Below are positions 5,886 through 9,835 of a stretch of 10,987 bases of DNA, piece after piece. The stretch is from an uncultured Bacteroides sp. (GTDB taxonomy: Bacteria; Bacteroidota; Bacteroidia; Bacteroidales; Bacteroidaceae), in NCBI GenBank assembly GCA_934716785.1, contig CAKUYM010000127.1, positions 1 to 10,987 on the forward strand. The letters are read 5' to 3'. Within the stretch, counting starts at the first letter, position 1. Each line of letters starts with the position of its first letter. A program made the translations under genes and the position numbers. The notes under the pieces are model-generated. The model ran no database searches and was not told where the DNA came from. It saw only the letters and a list, made by a program, of their open reading frames with translations.

Positions 5886-6188
5886 ATGGTTATGAAAGTA
5901 TATAATTCAAATGGCATATTGGTAGCAGAAGGCTACTTGGTCCCCAATCCCAATTTTATCCCAAAAGGTGAATACAAAGAAACTGAACTGGATGAATATA
6001 AACGTAGCGTTGATTTTCTGATAACGAGTTGTTGCAATAGATATGAAATCATCTTCAACAAGCCTGTCGCCCTCAAAGAAACACGCTCTATTAAACGTAT
6101 TGGTGATAATGAACGCTACGCATATCTCGTTACAGAAAAAGCCTTAGAGAGTCTGAAAAAGCTATATACTTACGCTTGTGATTTTTGA
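5886..6188 (+). CDS. hypothetical protein
   Basis: The product has 100 aa from ATG 5886; ATG 5892 follows GGTT in the same leader style as neighbouring genes and is an equally good start (98 aa). An N-terminal strand pair (MKVYNSNGILVAEGYLV) precedes a charged helix and a central CCNRYEIIFN. The C-terminus is helical (TEKALESLKKLYTYACDF). I do not recognise a domain. Confidence 0.7.
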   Translation: MVMKVYNSNGILVAEGYLVPNPNFIPKGEYKETELDEYKRSVDFLITSCCNRYEIIFNKPVALKETRSIKRIGDNERYAYLVTEKALESLKKLYTYACDF

Positions 6189-6208
6189 ATATATAAACGA
6201 AAAAAAAC

Positions 6209-6409
6209 ATGAATTCAATAAACGAAAACGGTTGCAGCGTATGCCAACCTGGTAAAGAGAATTACACTACCTACGCAACGAAGTTAGGCAGAAAGAAAGT
6301 GAGAATGTACCAGTACGACTATCGCACTGAAAGCGGTGAACTATTCTCTTGTTGTGCGCCTACTTTAGAAGCGTGCAGAGAAAAACGGGATGCTTGGCTG
6401 AAAGTATAG
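6209..6409 (+). CDS. DUF3873 family protein
   Basis: The product has 66 aa and closely follows the DUF3873 pattern: an N-terminal NGCSVCQPGKENY motif (C9, C12), a central KVRMYQYDYRTESGELFSCCAPT and the C-terminal LEACREKRDAWL helix. The family is common in Bacteroidales phages and mobile elements and its biochemical role is unknown. The CxxC and a later CC suggest metal binding. It is the last gene of the rightward small-gene operon and is followed 5 nt later by an intrinsic terminator. Confidence 0.9.
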   Translation: MNSINENGCSVCQPGKENYTTYATKLGRKKVRMYQYDYRTESGELFSCCAPTLEACREKRDAWLKV

Positions 6410-6413
6410 AAAT

Positions 6414-6441
6414 AACCAACATTTCAACGATTGTTGGTTTT
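6414..6441 (+). terminator. intrinsic terminator of the small-gene operon
   Basis: AACCAACA (6414-6421) pairs with TGTTGGTT (6432-6439) across a 10-nt loop and runs into TTTAT. It lies directly after the DUF3873 stop and separates that operon from the tRNA promoter. The downstream arm overlaps the -33 zone of the first tRNA promoter. Confidence 0.65.
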
Positions 6442-6469
6442 ATAAGCTTAAGATATTTCATTATCTTTG
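6438..6469 (+). promoter_or_regulatory. promoter P1 upstream of the tRNA
   Basis: A TTTT element (6438-6441) stands 20 nt before TATCTTTG (6462-6469), close to the Bacteroidota -33 TTTG / -7 TAnnTTTG pair. It would start transcripts about 20 nt before the tRNA. Confidence 0.5.
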
Positions 6470-6487
6470 ACTTGAATAGTACCTTTG
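6456..6487 (+). promoter_or_regulatory. promoter P2 abutting the tRNA 5' end
   Basis: TTTC (6456-6459) stands 20 nt before TACCTTTG (6480-6487). The expected start site, about 7 nt downstream, falls within a few bases of tRNA position 1 (6497), the arrangement typical of a stable-RNA promoter. The downstream genes would be read from the same transcripts, since no terminator follows the tRNA. Confidence 0.55.
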
Positions 6488-6496
6488 AAGTATTAT

Positions 6497-6572
6497 CGCG
6501 GGTTAGAGCAGTGGGCAGCTCGTCACTTTGACTTGGTGAAGGTCAGCGGTTCGAATCCGTTACCCGCAACTA
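6497..6572 (+). tRNA. initiator-like tRNA with anticodon GAC
   Basis: It folds as a full cloverleaf. The acceptor is CGCGGGT/ACCCGCA (6497-6503 with 6562-6568), with positions 2-7 paired and C1 facing A72. T8 A9 follow, then D stem GAGC/GCTC (A11:U24), loop with GG and A21, and G26. The anticodon stem is TCACT/GGTGA, loop TTGACTT, anticodon GAC at 6530-6532. The variable loop is AGGTC. The T arm is AGCGG-TTCGAAT-CCGTT, with discriminator A (6569) then CTA instead of CCA. C1 x A72 and A11:U24 are the established marks of bacterial initiator tRNA, and the body (CGCGGG, GAGCAG, GCTCGTC, AGGTC) resembles tRNA-fMet. The anticodon would read GUC/GUU. The three G:C pairs of initiator anticodon stems are absent and position 37 is U, not a purine. 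A conventional caller may report it as Val(GAC). Confidence 0.88.
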
Positions 6573-6600
6573 CTAATTATTAATTAAAAATGACACGATT

Positions 6601-6990
6601 ATGAAGATTCTAACATTAAGTATTAAGCAAAAGTATTTCGATGAAATTTTAGCCGGTAAGAAAACTCACGAATATCGTGAGATCAGACCTACCAATGCAA
6701 AAAAATACATCACCTACCTTTGTGGCGGTAAAGAGTACAAAGCAGACGAAGAATTACCAGAAGAGGGTGAAGTCGAATTAAAGCCTATCCAGTACGATGC
6801 TATTAAACTTCTTACTGGCGAATATAAAGGCAAACGCCCGTATATCATCGTAGAGGTAAAGAGCACGGAAGCGGTTATTCTCACTGATGAAAACGGTAAA
6901 GATATTACCTATGAATATCAAGGTGAAGAATATCTCGCAGCCCAAATAGATTATACTTTAGGCAAGGTATTAGAGAAACATATAGAATGA
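6601..6990 (+). CDS. ASCH domain protein
   Basis: The product has 129 aa. The N-terminal MKILTLSIKQKYFDEILAGKKTHEYRE (residues 1-27) is the typical ASCH opening, with the K..K..E-R-E surface, followed by a strand-rich body (PYIIVEVKSTEAV) with the Arg/Lys-lined cleft pattern of this PUA-like fold. ASCH domains bind RNA or nucleotides and some are RNases or modified-nucleoside hydrolases. The gene starts 28 nt after the tRNA in a CACGATTATG leader and is probably co-transcribed with it. An RNA-binding protein beside a tRNA gene is suggestive, but a link to tRNA handling is inference. Confidence 0.85.
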   Translation: MKILTLSIKQKYFDEILAGKKTHEYREIRPTNAKKYITYLCGGKEYKADEELPEEGEVELKPIQYDAIKLLTGEYKGKRPYIIVEVKSTEAVILTDENGKDITYEYQGEEYLAAQIDYTLGKVLEKHIE

Positions 6991-7012
6991 TTGTTTAATT
7001 AAAAATTGATTT

Positions 7013-7022
7013 GCTGAGTCGC
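7013..7022 (+). promoter_or_regulatory. GYYGAGTYR start box A
   Basis: GCTGAGTCGC contains the shared start context with GTC at 7018-7020. Unlike boxes B-D there is no SD 8 nt before GTC (7004-7009 is AATTGA). It matches the other boxes in the GYYGAGTY core. Confidence 0.5.
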
Positions 7023-7188
7023 AAGAAGAATTAACAGAATTGCCGGTCCCCGCCGGAATATGAATGGTGCAGGTGCCGGTGGTAGATTGGTTGCCAATCG
7101 TAGAGGTACAGCAAGTGCCACGCAGTTAGGATCACGCAGGCAGCGTTATGCAGACCTTCGTATCGCAAACGGTTTATCAGGCGGTTAA
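7018..7188 (+). CDS. small Arg-rich protein A with proposed GTC start
   Basis: The frame is open for 56 codons from GTC 7018, directly after an in-frame TGA (7015-7017), to TAA 7186-7188, 2 nt before the PAPS-reductase ATG. It begins VARRINRIAGPRRN and ends LRIANGLSGG. The first ATG is at 7060 and would discard the basic N-terminus shared with the other three family members. Composition is Arg/Gly/Asn/Ala-rich with no Cys, signal peptide or membrane segment, which suggests a nucleic-acid-binding or virion-packaged peptide. It is the first GTY-type gene after the tRNA, 27 nt after the ASCH gene. The alternative is a 42-aa product from ATG 7060. Function is unknown. Confidence 0.6.
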   Translation, partial: VARRINRIAGPRRNMNGAGAGGRLVANRRGTASATQLGSRRQRYADLRIANGLSGG

Positions 7189-7190
7189 CT

Positions 7191-7865
7191 ATGAACAAAG
7201 TTGAACAAGCGAACCGGTATATAGACCTCATTCGGGTAAAATCGAATGAGGCTTTGCTGTTTTTATCACTGGGCAAGGATTCGCTTGTTCTACTTGATTT
7301 ACTCTATCCGAAATTTGACCGGATTGTCTGTGTATTCATGTACTTTGTTAAGGATTTAGAGCACATTAATCGTTGGATAAACTGGGCTAAAGCCAAATAC
7401 CCGAAGATTGAGTTTGTGCAAATTCCTCACTGGAATCTAACTTATATTCTTCGTGGTGGATTGTATTGTGTGCCTAATCCTAAAGTGAAGATATTGAAAC
7501 TCGCTGATGTGGTGAAAGCCATGCAATTAAAGTATGGCATTTATTACACCTTTTTAGGCATGAAGAAAGCCGATGGTATGAATAGGCGTTTAATGTTGAA
7601 AGGTTATGAAATAAACGGTTATGAGAATAACGGTTTATGCTATCCTTTGGCTGATTGGAATCAGCGGGATATTCTCGCATATATGAAACAGAATAACCTT
7701 CCTGAACCTGTTCGATATTCATTGAAAGCAAGTTCGGGAGTTGGTTTCAATCTTGACTGCATGCTTTGGATAGAGAAAAATTATCCACAAGACTTACAGA
7801 GAATTTACAAAGTTTTTCCAATGGCTGAAAGAATCCTTTGGGAAAACCGTAACAAACAAATTTAA
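7191..7865 (+). CDS. phosphoadenosine phosphosulfate reductase (PAPS reductase) family protein
   Basis: The product has 224 aa. The PP-loop SLGKDS (S26-S31) sits after the first strand, as in PAPS/APS reductases and other adenylating PP-loop ATPases. A conserved CYPLADWNQRDILAYMKQNNLP segment follows later (about residues 149-170), matching the family's PL..W...DV..Y motif. Phage members of this group are not thought to do sulfate assimilation. They resemble enzymes that use ATP to activate a nucleobase or sulfur carrier, such as DndC-type or tRNA-modifying proteins. No dnd partners are present here. The active-site Cys typical of true PAPS reductases (ECG..) is not seen at the C-terminus. 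The gene starts 2 nt after protein A. The substrate is unknown. Confidence 0.8.
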   Translation: MNKVEQANRYIDLIRVKSNEALLFLSLGKDSLVLLDLLYPKFDRIVCVFMYFVKDLEHINRWINWAKAKYPKIEFVQIPHWNLTYILRGGLYCVPNPKVKILKLADVVKAMQLKYGIYYTFLGMKKADGMNRRLMLKGYEINGYENNGLCYPLADWNQRDILAYMKQNNLPEPVRYSLKASSGVGFNLDCMLWIEKNYPQDLQRIYKVFPMAERILWENRNKQI

Positions 7866-7866
7866 T

Positions 7867-7885
7867 AGGAGGATAGCTGAGTTAG
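7867..7885 (+). promoter_or_regulatory. SD plus GYYGAGTYR start box B
   Basis: AGGAGG (7867-7872) is followed by exactly 8 nt and then GTT 7881. The box reads GCTGAGTTAG. It lies directly after the PAPS-reductase stop. Confidence 0.65.
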
Positions 7886-8072
7886 AGGACGAAAGACAAG
7901 AGAACAGATTTATGCCCAAGCCGAAAGATTGAGCGTGGCGAACTGGAGAAGAAAAAACACGTGAAGTAGTAGTTATGCAAGCCGTAGGGCTAAACAATCA
8001 CGCGATAATCTTATTGTGAGGGCAGAAAGGAATACTCTTCAACAAAGGGGCTTTGGATTAAGCAATGGATAG
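7881..8072 (+). pseudogene. small Arg-rich protein B with proposed GTT start and an in-frame TGA
   Basis: From GTT 7881 the frame reads VRGRKTREQIYAQAERLSV, NWRRKNT, then TGA at 7962-7964 (codon 28). It continues in the same frame as SSSYASRRAKQSRDN to RGFGLSNG and TAG 8070-8072, overlapping the ParB ATG (8065). The segment before the TGA aligns with protein C (RKTREQIYAQAER against RKTYSQLYQQSRR), and the end matches the family's GLSNG terminus, so both halves belong to one gene. The TGA may be a nonsense mutation, a readthrough site, or a sequence error (CGA would give Arg). No ATG, GTG or TTG exists near the 5' end, while a perfect SD sits 8 nt before GTT. It is marked as a possible pseudogene because of the stop; if readthrough occurs it is intact. 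Confidence 0.5.
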
Positions 8073-8814
8073 TATGGAATTAAGTAAATACATCAGAAGT
8101 GAATCGGTGGAACTTAATCGTTCTGCCATTCATTTCGCTGATTATAATCCCCGAAAACTATCCGAGGAATCACGCAAGACATTGAAGCGTGGTATCAAGA
8201 AATTCGGATTGGTGGGTGGAATTATCGTAAACAAGCGTACAGGGCTTACCGTAGTCAGCGGACACCAGCGTTTATCTGTCATGGATGAATTGCAGAAGTT
8301 TCCTGATAACGACTACCGTATTCGTGTCGATGTCATTGATGTGGACGAACAGCAGGAAAAGGAGTTGAATATACTCCTAAATAATCCGAATGCACAAGGC
8401 ACATGGGATTTCGATGCGCTTGCTCGTATTGTCCCCGATATTGACTGGAAAGATGCAGGACTAACTGATGCCGACTTGAATATGATTGGCGTTGATTACC
8501 TCTTGCAGACCGAAGAAGAAGGTTCCATCGCTGACGCTCTGTCTGATATGATGGCACCTGTCACAGAACTGAAGGAAGCCGAGAAAGCCGCCAAACAGTT
8601 GGAACGTGCCGAAAAGGTTGCTCACATGAAAGAAGTTAAGCAACAGGTTAAGGAGAACGCACAGAAGACAGCCGAGAACATGGATGCCTATGTCATGTTG
8701 TCCTTTGATACTTACGAAGCTAAAGCCGCTTTTTGTGAACGGTTTGGGTATGAACCCGATATGAAATTTATAAAGGGGGAAGTTTTCGATGAACAAGTGG
8801 AAAGAATTGATTAA
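8065..8814 (+). CDS. ParB-like N-terminal domain protein
   Basis: The product has 249 aa; ATG 8074 is a second in-frame start. Residues about 15-110 form the ParB/sulfiredoxin-type domain: NPRKLSEESRKTLKRGIKKFGLVGGIIVN (28-56, with the NPR motif) and VVSGHQRL (63-70), the equivalent of the ParB nucleotide-binding box. The central DWKDAGLTDADLNMIGVD segment is common in phage ParB-like proteins beside terminases. Residues about 165-210 form a highly charged Ala/Lys/Glu coiled coil, followed by a compact C-terminal domain. Family members act as CTP-dependent DNA clamps or as nucleases and modification factors. Position before the terminase genes suggests a role in DNA packaging or modification, by inference. 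The start overlaps the end of reading frame B. Confidence 0.85.
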   Translation: MDSMELSKYIRSESVELNRSAIHFADYNPRKLSEESRKTLKRGIKKFGLVGGIIVNKRTGLTVVSGHQRLSVMDELQKFPDNDYRIRVDVIDVDEQQEKELNILLNNPNAQGTWDFDALARIVPDIDWKDAGLTDADLNMIGVDYLLQTEEEGSIADALSDMMAPVTELKEAEKAAKQLERAEKVAHMKEVKQQVKENAQKTAENMDAYVMLSFDTYEAKAAFCERFGYEPDMKFIKGEVFDEQVERID

Positions 8815-8820
8815 TTTTTA

Positions 8821-8839
8821 GGGAGGAATGCCGAGTTAG
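8821..8839 (+). promoter_or_regulatory. SD plus GYYGAGTYR start box C
   Basis: GGGAGG (8821-8826) is followed by exactly 8 nt and then GTT 8835. The box reads GCCGAGTTAG. An ATG at 8828-8830 lies only 1 nt after the SD, in another frame, and meets TAG after three codons, so it cannot be the gene start. Confidence 0.65.
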
Positions 8840-9068
8840 AAGGAAAACATATAGTCAGCTATATCAACAGTCAAGACGAATAATGTATAATGCAGGAAGG
8901 CAATACGGATTGGGGACAGAAAGGCAAAGAAGTATAAGAGATCGGACGAAATCCATAATGGAAAGATATGGTGCAAGAATAGATAGCTATTTCTCAAAAA
9001 GAGGAATTAATATTTATGGGAATAAGACTATCTCTCGCCATATATACATGGGTAATAATAACGGATAA
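8835..9068 (+). CDS. small Arg-rich protein C with proposed GTT start
   Basis: The frame is open for 77 codons from GTT 8835 to TAA 9066-9068. It begins VRRKTYSQLYQQSRRIMYNAG, is rich in Arg, Tyr and Gly, and ends RHIYMGNNNG. An internal ATG at 8883 would give 61 aa, but no SD precedes it and it removes a stretch (RRKTYSQLYQQSRR) that aligns with protein B. The SD is 8 nt before GTT and nearly 60 nt before the ATG, which argues for the upstream start. The helical middle (RQRSIRDRTKSIMERYG) suggests a basic DNA- or RNA-binding helix. It lies between the ParB-like gene and protein D. Confidence 0.62.
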   Translation, partial: VRRKTYSQLYQQSRRIMYNAGRQYGLGTERQRSIRDRTKSIMERYGARIDSYFSKRGINIYGNKTISRHIYMGNNNG

Positions 9069-9073
9069 AAAAC

Positions 9074-9092
9074 AGGAGGAAGGTTGAGTCAG
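9074..9092 (+). promoter_or_regulatory. SD plus GYYGAGTYR start box D
   Basis: AGGAGG (9074-9079) is followed by exactly 8 nt and then GTC 9088. The box reads GTTGAGTCAG. A TTG at 9085 would open a different frame that ends after 11 codons. Confidence 0.65.
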
Positions 9093-9315
9093 AAGAAAAA
9101 GAATGAAAAGCGAAAGTGAAGTGCGTGCGCAAATCAAAAGAATACAAGCGTACAATCACAATACAGGAGTTAGCCCACAACGTTTTTTCAGAGCAGCAGG
9201 ACGGGTAAGTAGCGCGGTAAGGACGGGACAAAGATTAAATCCTTTCGCTCCAGGAGAAAGATATCAAACGAACTCTTATGCTAAAACATCAATTGGAGGT
9301 TTAGCTAACGGATAA
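9088..9315 (+). CDS. small Arg-rich protein D with proposed GTC start
   Basis: The frame is open for 75 codons from GTC 9088 to TAA 9313-9315. It begins VRRKRMKSESEVRAQ, continues with basic and Asn/Gln-rich sequence (RFFRAAGRVSSAVRTGQRLNPF) and ends SIGGLANG, matching the GL(S/A)NG-type termini of A and B. An internal ATG at 9103 would give 70 aa, dropping only VRRKR. The SD is 8 nt before GTC and 23 nt before that ATG, which is too far for normal SD use. The gene sits 4 nt before the terminase small-subunit ATG. A role near packaging or capsid assembly is possible from position, but nothing in the sequence proves it. Confidence 0.65.
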   Translation, partial: VRRKRMKSESEVRAQIKRIQAYNHNTGVSPQRFFRAAGRVSSAVRTGQRLNPFAPGERYQTNSYAKTSIGGLANG

Positions 9316-9319
9316 GATT

Positions 9320-9835
9320 ATGAGTAACAGTGAATCTCGAAATAGAAATAGTAATAGAGGAAGAAAGCCCAAGTTTGACTATACAAGCGAAGACTTTCTT
9401 TCTCTCGTAGAATCGTATGCTAAAAAGGGATTCACTGATAAGGAGATCGCTTTCGCTGTTGGCATCAGACCGGAAACTTTTTGTATCAAAAAGAATGAAT
9501 ACGCTCAATTATCACAAGTGTTAGCGCGTGGGCGTGCGCTCGTAACATCCACTGTGCGGGCTAAATTCCTTGCTATGGCTCTTGGTGGTATCAAAACCAA
9601 AAGTACCGTAGTTAGAAAATTGCGTGATACTGAAGGGAATTTGACCGGTGAAGAGGAATTGCAAGTAAGCGAAAGTGAATTGGCTCCCAATCTTCAAGCC
9701 ATGTCCGTTTGGTTGTATCATCATGATGAAGATTGGAGAAAGATTGAACGCAGACAAGATGAGGACGCTGATATTCCGACAGATATTGATCATGGTATCA
9801 GCATTGATTCGTGGATAAAAGACAAACTGAAATGA
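9320..9835 (+). CDS. terminase small subunit
   Basis: The product has 171 aa and is followed at an ATGA overlap by the large subunit, the standard order. After a basic Ser/Asn/Arg tail (1-17), an HTH-bearing domain runs through SYAKKGFTDKEIAFAVGIRPETFCIKKN, the type of DNA-recognition helix pair seen in phage small terminases. An oligomerisation helix (YAQLSQVLARGRALVTSTVRAKFLAMALGG) follows, then a variable tail. The protein recognises the packaging site on phage DNA and recruits and stimulates the large subunit. Its ATG follows AAGATT with no SD. Confidence 0.85.
   Translation: MSNSESRNRNSNRGRKPKFDYTSEDFLSLVESYAKKGFTDKEIAFAVGIRPETFCIKKNEYAQLSQVLARGRALVTSTVRAKFLAMALGGIKTKSTVVRKLRDTEGNLTGEEELQVSESELAPNLQAMSVWLYHHDEDWRKIERRQDEDADIPTDIDHGISIDSWIKDKLK

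Noticed and set aside
6523..6539. Anticodon TTG (Gln) in another register of the tRNA
   Set aside because: Moving the loop to put TTG at 34-36 breaks most anticodon-stem pairs. The TCACT/GGTGA stem with loop TTGACTT is the only register with five pairs and U33.
7060..7188. ATG 7060 as the normal start of protein A (and likewise ATG 8883 for C, ATG 9103 for D)
   Set aside because: These ATGs have no SD at working distance, give up the N-terminal segments shared between family members, and cannot rescue frame B, which has no ATG at all. They remain the main alternative hypothesis.
7877..7897. Hammerhead-ribozyme-like CTGA...GAAA in box B
   Set aside because: The CUGANGA core is not matched and the other boxes lack the GAAA, so the resemblance is accidental.
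7873..7932. Frame with AELEDERQENRF after the SD of box B (and equivalents after boxes A, C, D)
   Set aside because: It lacks a start codon, ends after 9-22 codons at different points in each locus, and has no shared features beyond those forced by the nucleotide box.
8333..8796. Minus-strand frames opposite the ParB-like gene
   Set aside because: They are antisense shadows of a well-supported coding region, with no start signal or recognisable domain.
9167..9173. Another GAGTTAG inside gene D in frame
   Set aside because: No SD lies 8 nt upstream. Other GAGTT/GAGTC occurrences inside genes (for example in ParB-like and terminase genes) also lack an SD, so the short string alone is not evidence.
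7867..9315. Alternative genetic code (TGA or TAG reassigned) to explain the missing starts and the internal TGA
   Set aside because: The larger genes end normally with TGA and TAA at tight ATGA overlaps, with no extra in-frame stops in ParB-like, terminase, PAPS-reductase or ASCH genes. Reassignment would also not provide a start codon.
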